Positions 25,944 to 34,073 of a stretch of 64,000 bases of DNA are shown in pieces (positions within the stretch are counted from its first letter, which is position 1; each line of letters starts with the position of its first letter). Below the pieces are notes generated by a model that was not told the origin of the DNA, ran no database searches, and worked only from the letters and a program-made list of their open reading frames with translations. The DNA is taken from the NCBI RefSeq assembly GCF_009928685.1, contig NZ_WWEO01000045.1:124001-188000 (forward strand). The letters run 5' to 3'. The position numbers and the translations under genes were made by a program. Origin of the DNA: Mucilaginibacter agri. GTDB lineage: Bacteria; Bacteroidota; Bacteroidia; Sphingobacteriales; Sphingobacteriaceae.

Positions 25944-26381
25944 ATGACATTAGTAAAATTTAACAACGGACACAGAAACGCAGTTAATCCATTTTTTAGC
26001 GACGTTTTTCAATCATTATTAAACGATACCCAAGTAAGCGACAGATTTGTAACTAAAACTCCTGCCGTAAATATAGCCGAAACCGAAAATCAGTTCGAAA
26101 TTGAATTGGCTGCTCCCGGTTTAAGCAAAGAAGACTTCAAAATTAGCATTGACAAAAACGTTTTAAGCGTTTCTGCAGAAAAGAAAACCGAAAACGTAGA
26201 AGAAGGTAAGAAATACAGCAAAAAAGAATATGCTTACAACTCATTTGTAAGATCATTCACTTTGCCAGAAAGCGCTGATCAGTCTAAAATTGAAGCCGAA
26301 TATATTAACGGTATCCTTACGCTGAAAGTATCTAAAAAAGAAGAAGCTAAAGTTCAATCAAGAGAAATAGCTGTAAAATAA
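25944..26381 (+). CDS. Hsp20/alpha-crystallin small heat-shock protein
   Basis: A 145-residue chaperone holding unfolded proteins in an ATP-independent manner. The alpha-crystallin domain covers ~42-135 (VNIAETENQFEIELAAPGLS; FKISIDKNVLSVSAEKK; the conserved YINGILTLKV near 122-131). The N-terminal arm is rich in Asn/Phe and the tail ends in a basic stretch. Upstream a GGAGGA Shine-Dalgarno is present. It is monocistronic with a strong terminator. No heat-shock operator (CIRCE) was seen. Confidence 0.94.
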   Translation: MTLVKFNNGHRNAVNPFFSDVFQSLLNDTQVSDRFVTKTPAVNIAETENQFEIELAAPGLSKEDFKISIDKNVLSVSAEKKTENVEEGKKYSKKEYAYNSFVRSFTLPESADQSKIEAEYINGILTLKVSKKEEAKVQSREIAVK

Positions 26382-26417
26382 TTAAAGTTTGTTTTCATAA
26401 CAGTGTTGGTTTAGTTT

Positions 26418-26454
26418 AAAGGCGGCTCCTCAAAAGGGAGCCGCCTTTGTTTTA
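26418..26454 (+). terminator. Terminator of hsp20
   Basis: AAAGGCGGCTCC / GGAGCCGCCTTT with a T-rich tail. It lies between convergent hsp20 and yajQ and may serve both. Confidence 0.88.
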
Positions 26455-26465
26455 AGCCTAAACTG

Positions 26466-26957
26466 TTAACTGCGCATATTAATATACTGCAACGGCTGGC
26501 CAAAATCTTCGGTGCGGCAAAGGCTGATCACGGCCTGCAGATCGTCTATCTTTTTGGCGGTTACCCTAACCTGGTCGTCCATAATAGATGCCTGTACCTT
26601 TAATCCACTGTCTTTAATTTTTTTAACCACTTTTTTGGCGGCTTCTTTATCCAGGCCTTCTTTAATTTTAATTCCTTTACGAATCATGTTGCCAGATGCT
26701 GCCTGCTCTTCGCCAAAGTCGAGCGCTTTCGGATCGAGGCCTTGTTTCATCATGCGGCTGATGATGGAGTCTTCTATGGCTTTAAGGCGCATATCGTTCT
26801 CAGTTACAATAGTTAGTTCGTTGGTTTTTTTGTCCAACTCTACAGTGCTTTTCGAATCGTTAAAATCGTAACGGTTCAAAATCTCCTTTTTTGCGTTGTT
26901 TATGGCGTTGTCGAGCGTTTGCCCGTCAATTTTAGATACGATGTCAAATGATGGCAT
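26466..26957 (-). CDS. yajQ: YajQ family nucleotide-binding protein
   Basis: A 163-residue protein beginning PSFDIVSKIDGQTLDNAI, the conserved YajQ N-terminus, so the ATG at 26957 is the start rather than one 57 bp upstream. Two ferredoxin-like halves are visible (GKNL-type linker replaced by AASGNMIRKGIKIKEGLDKE), with the conserved end VRVTAKKIDDLQAVI..DFGQPLQYINMR. Homologues bind cyclic di-GMP or nucleotides and act in regulation. It is monocistronic. Confidence 0.92.
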   Translation of the reverse strand: MPSFDIVSKIDGQTLDNAINNAKKEILNRYDFNDSKSTVELDKKTNELTIVTENDMRLKAIEDSIISRMMKQGLDPKALDFGEEQAASGNMIRKGIKIKEGLDKEAAKKVVKKIKDSGLKVQASIMDDQVRVTAKKIDDLQAVISLCRTEDFGQPLQYINMRS

Positions 26958-27127
26958 AATAGGTGATGGTTTTACTTTAAAATTAGGTAATAGTAACGTA
27001 ATAATAGCCCACAAATCTATTTGTTTTAACGTTTATTTAAAACTTACTTATTTATATTAAGTTAATATTATCTTAACAAATAAATGAGCAGTTTTGCATA
27101 CAGCGCCTAATTGCCGAAGCAAATAAA

Positions 27128-29179
27128 ATGTCTCTTGATAAACGAATACCTTTAGTAAACAGAGAAATAAGCTGGTTATATTTTAATGACAGAGTATTGC
27201 AGGAGGCTGCTGACCCAACTGTACCGCTGATAGATCGTATAAAATTTCTGGCCATTTTTTCTTCAAATCTCGATGAGTTTTACCGGGTAAGGGTTGCCAC
27301 GTTAACGCGCCTGGCCAACCTGAACGAAAAGGCTAAAAATCTTCTAGGGTATAATCCTAAAAAGGTTTTGTCGCAAATAAAAACTATAGTTATTAAGCAG
27401 GAGCGTAAGTTTAACAACCTCTACGAGAATATCATTGTTAAAGAACTTGCGGCCGAAAAGATCTTTATCCTGAACGAAAAGCAGATTAACGTAACACGTG
27501 GTGCATTTGTAAAGGATTATTTCCGCAACAAATTACTGCCTACGCTGGTGCCGATAATGCTCGACGAAGATTCGCCGATACCAGAACTGCGCGACAGAGC
27601 GATTTATTTCTTCGTAAAGCTTACTACTAAAAAGAAAACCCGTTACGCGCTTATAGAGTTTCCGGATAATTTGCCGCGCTTTTTGGTGCTGCCGCAAACC
27701 AATGATTTGAATTTTATTATCCTGCTGGACGACATTATCAGGTACAGCCTGGAAGATATCTTCTTTATTTTTGAGTACGACAGTATCGAAGCATATTCTA
27801 TACAGCTTACCCGCGATGCAGAGTTGGACCTGGATAAAGAAGTAAGCGAGAAATTTATCGACGCCCTTGCTAAAAGCCTGCATAAGCGTAGTAAAGGTAA
27901 ACCCATGCGTTTACTCTATGATGCCGAAATGCCGGTGGATATGGTAAACAACCTTACTTTTAAACTTAACCTGCACAGCGAAAACCTGATACCAGGTAAC
28001 CGCTACCATAACTTTAAAGACTTTATTAAATTCCCCAACACCAGCAGGCCTGAGTTGGAGTATCCGCGCTATAAACCCGTGCCGGTTAAAGACCTTTCTT
28101 TCGCCAAAAGTTTAATTAATCAAATTATGGTGAAAGACTACCTGGTGAGTACACCATATCAGTCTTTTGATTATACCATCCATTTTTTGCGTGAAGCTGC
28201 TATCGACCCGAAGGTTAAAGAAATCAATATCAGTTTGTATCGCGTGGCCGAAAATTCGAGTGTGATCCACGCGCTGATCAACGCTGCCAAGAATGGTAAA
28301 AAGGTAAACTGCCTGATAGAGTTGCGTGCACGTTTCGACGAGCAGAACAATATTTTCTGGAGTAACCGTCTGGAAGAAGAGGGGGTGAAGGTAATTTACG
28401 GCATCCCGAATTATAAGGTACATGCCAAAACTTGTTTAGTTACCCGACTAGAAAAAGGTAAGCCTGTATATTATGCATGTTTCTCCACTGGTAACTTTAA
28501 CGAGAAAACGGCTAATATTTATGCAGATCACACATTGTTTACCTGTAACACCAAACTTACCGACGATCTGGTAGAGGTATTTAAAGATTTACAGAAGGGC
28601 AGCTTACCGAAAGGTTTAAAGAATCTTATTGTGTCTCCGGTTGATTCGCGCCCGGCTATTTATAAAATGATAGACCAGGAGATGAAGAACGCTAAGGGGG
28701 GTAAGCAAGCATATATGATATTGAAGATGAATAGCCTCTCTGACGAGCAATTGATTAACAAGCTATACCAGGCAAGCAACGCCGGGGTGAAAATTAATCT
28801 TATTGTACGGGGAATGTGCTGCCTGATACCGCATGTAAAAGGTTTCAGTGAGAATATCAGAGTTATAAGTATTGTAGATAAATACCTTGAACATGCCCGT
28901 GTACTGATATTCGGTAACGGCGGCAAAGAGAAAATATACCTCACTTCTGCCGATTTAATGACTCGTAATATTGATAACAGGGTAGAGGTGGGCTTCCCTA
29001 TATACGATGAAGAATTAAAAAAGGAAGTTCGGGATATGATCGACATCCAATTGCGCGACAATACGAAGGCTAGGGATCTTAACGGCATAGGTACTAATAA
29101 ATATCACCGTACAAAATCTGCTTCGCTCCACAGAGCACAAATAGAAATATATAATTATCTGAAAGCTAAAAACACATAA
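27128..29179 (+). CDS. ppk1: Polyphosphate kinase 1
   Basis: A 683-residue enzyme that polymerises the ATP gamma-phosphate into polyphosphate. The N-domain starts VNREISWLYFNDRVLQEA. The two phospholipase-D-like catalytic domains carry the autophosphorylated histidine His432 (YKVHAKTCLV) and the second conserved histidine His589 (YLEHARVLIFG), with ASNAGVKINLIVRGMCCL between them. Length is normal. ppx follows after 2 bp, a classical arrangement for polyphosphate turnover. It is divergent from yajQ across ~170 bp of AT-rich sequence. Confidence 0.96.
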   Translation: MSLDKRIPLVNREISWLYFNDRVLQEAADPTVPLIDRIKFLAIFSSNLDEFYRVRVATLTRLANLNEKAKNLLGYNPKKVLSQIKTIVIKQERKFNNLYENIIVKELAAEKIFILNEKQINVTRGAFVKDYFRNKLLPTLVPIMLDEDSPIPELRDRAIYFFVKLTTKKKTRYALIEFPDNLPRFLVLPQTNDLNFIILLDDIIRYSLEDIFFIFEYDSIEAYSIQLTRDAELDLDKEVSEKFIDALAKSLHKRSKGKPMRLLYDAEMPVDMVNNLTFKLNLHSENLIPGNRYHNFKDFIKFPNTSRPELEYPRYKPVPVKDLSFAKSLINQIMVKDYLVSTPYQSFDYTIHFLREAAIDPKVKEINISLYRVAENSSVIHALINAAKNGKKVNCLIELRARFDEQNNIFWSNRLEEEGVKVIYGIPNYKVHAKTCLVTRLEKGKPVYYACFSTGNFNEKTANIYADHTLFTCNTKLTDDLVEVFKDLQKGSLPKGLKNLIVSPVDSRPAIYKMIDQEMKNAKGGKQAYMILKMNSLSDEQLINKLYQASNAGVKINLIVRGMCCLIPHVKGFSENIRVISIVDKYLEHARVLIFGNGGKEKIYLTSADLMTRNIDNRVEVGFPIYDEELKKEVRDMIDIQLRDNTKARDLNGIGTNKYHRTKSASLHRAQIEIYNYLKAKNT

Positions 29180-29181
29180 AA

Positions 29182-30057
29182 TTGAGATACGCCGCTATAG
29201 ACATCGGATCAAATGCAGTAAGATTGCTTATTGCTGATATAACTAAGCATAGCTCTACTGCTTCATTCAAAAAAAATACGCTGATTAGGGTGCCATTGCG
29301 CCTTGGCGACGATGCGTTTCTAAATCAGCATATTTCGCTCAAAAAAGCCGACGAACTGGTTAAAACCATGAGTGCTTTTAAAAACCTGATAGACGTTTAT
29401 AAAGTGGACGATTATATGGCCTGTGCTACTTCGGCCATGCGCGAGGCTGCCAACGGGCAAGATATCGTAAAGCGTATTAAAGACGAAGCAGGCATTGATC
29501 TGGAAATTGTGCATGGCGAGCGCGAAGCAAATATTATTTATGCCAGCCATATTGAGCAAAATATAGATAATACTAAAAATTACCTGTACATAGACGTGGG
29601 CGGAGGTAGTACCGAACTGTCGTTATTTACGTCGGGTAGGTTTGTGGCCTCACAATCATTTAATATAGGTACCATCCGTATGCTGGACAACCAGGATAAA
29701 GATGAGACCTGGAATGAGATGAAAGCCTTTATCTTAGAGCATACCCGTAAACTAAAAGGTGTATCTGGCATTGGCACCGGTGGTAATATTAATAAACTTT
29801 ACAAGTTATCCGACGAGAAAGACGGTTCGCCATTGAGTATAAGTAAGTTAAAAACGTTGTATAACCACCTTAATTCGTACTCGCTTAAAGACCGTATTAA
29901 TATTCTAGGGCTTAACCCAGATAGGGCCGACGTGATTATCCCGGCCTCTGAAATATACCTTACTGTGATGAAATGGGCAGATATAAAGAATATTTACGTG
30001 CCAAGCGTAGGCATGGTAGATGGCATTATCCAAACCCTGATAGAGAAGAACGGTTAA
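29182..30057 (+). CDS. ppx: Ppx/GppA-family exopolyphosphatase
   Basis: A 291-residue protein of the ASKHA (actin-like ATPase) superfamily. The phosphate-1 loop AAIDIGSNAVRLLI (residues 4-17) and phosphate-2 loop YIDVGGGSTEL near 135-145 are intact. The start is TTG 29182: the protein begins exactly at the conserved N-terminus and no in-frame ATG is near. It lacks the C-terminal HD domain found in long Ppx forms, which makes it a short Ppx/GppA. It probably degrades polyphosphate or pppGpp, balancing ppk1 immediately upstream. Confidence 0.92.
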   Translation: MRYAAIDIGSNAVRLLIADITKHSSTASFKKNTLIRVPLRLGDDAFLNQHISLKKADELVKTMSAFKNLIDVYKVDDYMACATSAMREAANGQDIVKRIKDEAGIDLEIVHGEREANIIYASHIEQNIDNTKNYLYIDVGGGSTELSLFTSGRFVASQSFNIGTIRMLDNQDKDETWNEMKAFILEHTRKLKGVSGIGTGGNINKLYKLSDEKDGSPLSISKLKTLYNHLNSYSLKDRINILGLNPDRADVIIPASEIYLTVMKWADIKNIYVPSVGMVDGIIQTLIEKNG

Positions 30058-30089
30058 CAAAAACTGCACGTTAAAATTATTTAAAATAA

Positions 30090-30123
30090 TTGTTTATAAA
30101 TTAAATTTTAGTTTCTATATTTG
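30090..30123 (+). promoter_or_regulatory. Predicted promoter of the ubiX leader
   Basis: TTG at 30090-30092, a 23-nt spacer, and a consensus TATATTTG at 30116-30123. Transcription would begin near 30128. Confidence 0.55.
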
Positions 30124-30126
30124 TAT

Positions 30127-30195
30127 TGCCCTCTCAAGGGCATGTTTTTCATAGGTAGATGTAGGGTCGAGTACGAGTTATTCGACCCTTTTTTA
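30127..30195 (+). ncRNA. Structured leader or small RNA ahead of ubiX
   Basis: Right after a consensus promoter come a small hairpin (TGCCCTCTCAAGGGCA, 30127-30142) and a larger one (AGGGTCGA / TCGACCCT, 30163-30189) ending in a run of six T. The arrangement is that of an intrinsic terminator within ~70 nt of the start site and ~60 bp before the ubiX ATG. It could be a transcription attenuator for ubiX or the end of an independent small RNA. No known riboswitch family was recognised. Confidence 0.45.
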
Positions 30196-30252
30196 TTTAG
30201 ATATTTCCGTAACATTGTCCCTGTAAATTCTGTTTATCTGCCAATAGTACGC

Positions 30253-30816
30253 ATGAAAAAGATTGTAGTTGCTGTAACGGGGGCCAGTGGGTCTGTATAT
30301 GCTAAAGTATTGTTTGATCAGTTATTGAAACTGCAAAGCCAAATTACTAAGGTGGCGGTGGTAATGTCAGACAATGCCAAAGAGGTTTGGAAATACGAAC
30401 TACAAAACGAAGATTATCAGAATTACCCTTTCGATTTTTACCAAAAGAATGATTTCTTTGCGCCATTTGCTTCAGGCTCTGCCAGGTTTGATACCATGGT
30501 TGTGGTGCCATGCTCAATGGGTACCTTAGGCCGTATAGCAGCTGGTACATCAGACGATCTGATCTGCCGCGCCGCAGATGTGATACTAAAAGAACGTCGC
30601 AGGTTGATACTGGTAGCGCGCGACACGCCGCTTAACCTCATTCATATTCGCAATATGCAAACCGTAACCGAAGCGGGGGGGATTATTTGCCCGGCTGTAC
30701 CATCATTTTACAGTTTACCTAAAACCATTGAAGATGTGGCACTAACGGTAGTAAACCGAGTAGTTGACCTGATAGGATTGGAAAATGAAAGTTATCGCTG
30801 GAGCGAAGAGGAATAA
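30253..30816 (+). CDS. ubiX: UbiX-family flavin prenyltransferase
   Basis: A 187-residue flavoprotein beginning KKIVVAVTGASGSVYAKVL; the ATG at 30253 places the GASGS FMN-binding loop at the usual position, whereas longer starts run through the leader hairpins. Other motifs are VVPCSMGTLGRIAAGTSDDLICRAADV, RRLILVARDTPLNLIHIRNM and PAVPSFYSLPKTIEDV. UbiX makes prenylated FMN, the cofactor of UbiD decarboxylases; no ubiD lies nearby. It has its own leader and terminator. Confidence 0.93.
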   Translation: MKKIVVAVTGASGSVYAKVLFDQLLKLQSQITKVAVVMSDNAKEVWKYELQNEDYQNYPFDFYQKNDFFAPFASGSARFDTMVVVPCSMGTLGRIAAGTSDDLICRAADVILKERRRLILVARDTPLNLIHIRNMQTVTEAGGIICPAVPSFYSLPKTIEDVALTVVNRVVDLIGLENESYRWSEEE

Positions 30817-30817
30817 A

Positions 30818-30856
30818 CAAGAAAGCCACCGATAAAATCGGTGGCTTTCTTGTTTA
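30818..30856. terminator. Terminator between ubiX and the S9 peptidase
   Basis: CAAGAAAGCCACCGAT / ATCGGTGGCTTTCTTG with T-rich flank, immediately after the ubiX stop codon. Confidence 0.88.
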
Positions 30857-30876
30857 TATGGAGGAATACAAGTCTA

Positions 30877-33315
30877 CTATTTACTCGCGCTCTCTACAGG
30901 TTTGGCATTCTTTACATAGGTATCTAACCATGTATTTATTTCCCAAAGCTTGTGTAACAGGTTTTCACGGCCACGATAACCGTGAGCCTCGTAGGGCAGG
31001 TAAACAAACCGTACTGTGCCTCCAAGGCCTTTAATGGCAGCAAACAGGCGCTCGCTGTTGATAGGGAAGGTGCCCGGATTGTCATCCGCATCACCGTGAA
31101 TCAGCAGTATTGGGGTTTTAATTTTGTCGGCAAAGCTAAACGGACTCATATCGTAATACAGTTTCGGATCATCCCAATACGTACGGTCTTCGTTTTGGAA
31201 ACCGAATGGCGTAAGGGTACGGTTATAGGCACCACTTTCGGCAATGCCTGCTTTAAATAAACTGGTATGTGCCACTAAGTTAGCCGTCATGAACGAGCCA
31301 TAGCTATGGCCGCCAACTGCGATGCGGTTTTTGTCGCCCACACCCATTTCAGATAGTTTGTTGATAGCCGCTTCGGCGTTTAGCTGTAACTGCTCAACGA
31401 AGGTATCGTTAGGTTTTTTGCCTTCTTTAGCTACAATAGGCATTTCGGCATTATCCAAAATAGCATAGCCGTTGGTTACAAAAAATACCGGACTACCGCC
31501 GCCAATCACCGTAAATTTATATTGTGAACCACGCACCTGTGCCGCATCTGATGCGGAGTTAAACTCGCGGGGATAAGCCCATATTAATACTGGCAGTGGG
31601 CCGTCTTTGTCTTTGTTGTAGCCCTTTGGTAGATATAGATCTCCGGTCAGGTCTACACCGTCGGCCCGTTTGTAGTGGATTTTCTCCTTCGTAACACCTA
31701 CTAATTGCGGGTAAGGATTAGCAAAAGCGGTGATCGGCCTATCAGCTATGCGAAGTACCAGATTTTTGATATAGTAGTTCGGTACATCCTTTTGCGACTC
31801 GCGGCGGGTAAGCAGAACCAATTTGTCGGGGTCAATTACATCAACAACGGTTTCAAAAGTACCCTCGCCGCAACGCCATAAGATCTCATTTTTACCCGTA
31901 GCAATATCAAAACGAGCCAGGAAAGGCAGGTCGCCTTTGTCGGATGCTCCCGTTGTATTGTTCATCAGTAATTTGGTGCCATTGTCGGTAGTCAATATTA
32001 CCTCGCGGCCAAACTTATTTTTGGTAGTTACAGGGCTACCCGGATCGCCATAGGCATCGCTGGTGTTGCGTTCGTAAAGTTTTTCCAGTTTATGCTCGGT
32101 AGTGTTGAAGCGGTCTACACGATCTAATTGTTTAGAGCGAAGCCCCTCACGAACCAAGGCAATCTGCTCATTGCCCCATTGTGTGCTGCGGTAACGGTAT
32201 TGAGTTTTAAATAACTCAACAGGCTGGCCGGTAAACGGTGCATTAAGTGCATAAACAGCATCATGAAAGTCAACCTTTTTACGGATACGGCCGCTATCTA
32301 AGGGGTGTGCCCATGTAATAGTTGCCGGTTCGTCATCGCGCCAGTCAAATGCACGGTCGATGTTTTGAGTGTTATCATAACCAGATGGAGTGGCCTCACT
32401 CGAAGGTAATTCAGCCAAAACTTTAACTGTTTTGCCACTCAGATCCGTAATTTTTACGGTTGAAGGAAATCCTTGAGCTGTTACCAGGTAAGAGAAAGGT
32501 TTTTTAATGGTACGCACCATCATGTATTTCTTATCAGGCGATAAAGTTATGCCGCTGTTAATACTTGGTTTACCAATTGCGGTTTCAACACCACCTTTGT
32601 TGGCTACCAATTGCGAAGTACCGAAAAATTCGAATAACTGCTCGTCATACGGTGTTTTGATCAAATCTTCATACGTAGCACTTGGAGCAACCTTACCTAA
32701 ATTTTGCTGAACAGTTGGGCCTGTAGGTACCGCTGGCTTGGCCGGGGCCGCCGCCGCCGGTTTGGTTGCTACACGGTATAATAGTGTGCTGTTATCAACC
32801 CAGGTAGCCGCGCCGCCAAAGCCAGTTAAAACAGTGTTTAACGCTCGTTTATTAGTTTTAACTGCTTTTTGAGTAGCCACGTCTATTACGTACAGATCTA
32901 CTGTTTTGGCACCGGTTTGGGTAAAAGCTATCTTCTTTTCGTCGGGGCTCCAGCTGATATTGCCAGCAAATAGTGGGGTAGGGAGGCCGGTAATAGAGTA
33001 AGTTTTACCGGTCTTAATATTTTTAAGGGTAAAGTTGTTGATGTAATTACCGCGACTTAATGAATAGTTAGCCGGGTTAATGCGTAAGCCTGCAATGCGC
33101 AGCTCGGGGCGTGCCAGTTCTTCCACAGAAGGATAAGGGTTGCGCTCGCTCAGTAGCATCCACTCGGCCTTAGAGTCGATGCTAACTGCCGGAGTAGGCT
33201 TGGCCAATAGCAGGTCGGCCATGTCTTTAGGCGGCAGTTTGTAACTTACTGCATCCTGAGCGTTGGCATAAACTGCCGGCAACAGAAGCAAAAAGTAAAG
33301 GGTAAATTTTTTCAT
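30877..33315 (-). CDS. Secreted S9 serine peptidase, glutamyl endopeptidase-like (S9D)
   Basis: An 812-residue exported protein with signal peptide KKFTLYFLLLLPAVYANA. A beta-propeller-like region covers ~50-540, including an Ala/Pro-rich insert (AAAAPAKPAVP) near 190. A prolyl-oligopeptidase alpha/beta-hydrolase domain covers ~580-800. The catalytic triad is Ser671 (GGHSYGSF), Asp744 (HGDADDNPGT) and His778 (PYEAHGY). The segment SGAYNRTLTPFGFQNEDRTY strongly resembles plant chloroplast glutamyl endopeptidase, so cleavage after Glu is likely. It is monocistronic and periplasmic by inference. Confidence 0.92.
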   Translation of the reverse strand: MKKFTLYFLLLLPAVYANAQDAVSYKLPPKDMADLLLAKPTPAVSIDSKAEWMLLSERNPYPSVEELARPELRIAGLRINPANYSLSRGNYINNFTLKNIKTGKTYSITGLPTPLFAGNISWSPDEKKIAFTQTGAKTVDLYVIDVATQKAVKTNKRALNTVLTGFGGAATWVDNSTLLYRVATKPAAAAPAKPAVPTGPTVQQNLGKVAPSATYEDLIKTPYDEQLFEFFGTSQLVANKGGVETAIGKPSINSGITLSPDKKYMMVRTIKKPFSYLVTAQGFPSTVKITDLSGKTVKVLAELPSSEATPSGYDNTQNIDRAFDWRDDEPATITWAHPLDSGRIRKKVDFHDAVYALNAPFTGQPVELFKTQYRYRSTQWGNEQIALVREGLRSKQLDRVDRFNTTEHKLEKLYERNTSDAYGDPGSPVTTKNKFGREVILTTDNGTKLLMNNTTGASDKGDLPFLARFDIATGKNEILWRCGEGTFETVVDVIDPDKLVLLTRRESQKDVPNYYIKNLVLRIADRPITAFANPYPQLVGVTKEKIHYKRADGVDLTGDLYLPKGYNKDKDGPLPVLIWAYPREFNSASDAAQVRGSQYKFTVIGGGSPVFFVTNGYAILDNAEMPIVAKEGKKPNDTFVEQLQLNAEAAINKLSEMGVGDKNRIAVGGHSYGSFMTANLVAHTSLFKAGIAESGAYNRTLTPFGFQNEDRTYWDDPKLYYDMSPFSFADKIKTPILLIHGDADDNPGTFPINSERLFAAIKGLGGTVRFVYLPYEAHGYRGRENLLHKLWEINTWLDTYVKNAKPVESASK

Positions 33316-33418
33316 GATGTATAGTTATAGTTTACAGCATGAAATTAAAAAATATTATACGGCGGTGTGATGATACACGATGTAATATTTTGATTATAAA
33401 GCAGTAAGAGACTGATAT

Positions 33419-34006
33419 TTAACAAGATTCTTTACCCAGTACCTTACGTTCTACTCGGGTATCGGGCACAAACCATATCATAGCTACAATTACATATAAG
33501 CCCATGCTGATGAGCGGGTTGTAAAAGGCAGAGGCAATGCCCGCAACGTAGATCAATACAGAAAGCCAGCTTTTCCAATCGCGGCCCAGCGCATCGGCCA
33601 ATGCCGAATCTTTGCCCGAGCGTTTGATCAGCAAGCGTGCAAGCAGACCGTAAGATGCACCATTCATGGCTAAAACAATACCATAAAAGATAACCGGCCA
33701 TTGGGCAAAGTGATTCTCGCCGGTCCATGCAGTAACAAAGGGTACAAGCGAAAGCCAGAATAACAAATGGAGATTTGCCCAAAGCACGCGCCCATCAATA
33801 CGATCAACCATATAGATCATATGGTGGTGATTGTTCCAGTAAATGCCCACGTAAATAAAACTTAACACGTAACAAAATAGGGTAGGGAGCAGCGGTTGTA
33901 GCGCATGCAGATCGGCACTATGTGGTACTTTAAGTTCGAGTACCATGATAGTAATAATAATGGCGATAACACCATCGCTGAATGCTTCTAAACGTCCCTT
34001 TTTCAT
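33419..34006 (-). CDS. TMEM175-family potassium channel protein (DUF1211)
   Basis: A 195-residue inner-membrane protein with about six helices. The hallmark RLEAFSDGVIAIIITIMVLE at 5-24 contains the FSDG motif and the hydrophobic pore-lining helix of bacterial TMEM175. HHHMIYMVDRIDG and WANLHLLFWLSLVPF follow. Bacterial members carry one six-helix repeat and form tetrameric potassium-permeable channels. It is alone, with no neighbouring ion-transport genes. Confidence 0.9.
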   Translation of the reverse strand: MKKGRLEAFSDGVIAIIITIMVLELKVPHSADLHALQPLLPTLFCYVLSFIYVGIYWNNHHHMIYMVDRIDGRVLWANLHLLFWLSLVPFVTAWTGENHFAQWPVIFYGIVLAMNGASYGLLARLLIKRSGKDSALADALGRDWKSWLSVLIYVAGIASAFYNPLISMGLYVIVAMIWFVPDTRVERKVLGKESC

Positions 34007-34073
34007 ACGGCTACTATGTTTAGCCGTAAAATAGCAAGTATTAGGCTAAAACAGAAATAGGAAAACAGTTAGA

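Noticed and set aside
30121..30252. Longer start for ubiX
   Set aside because: It would begin inside the -7 element and read through both leader hairpins; GASGS position supports 30253.
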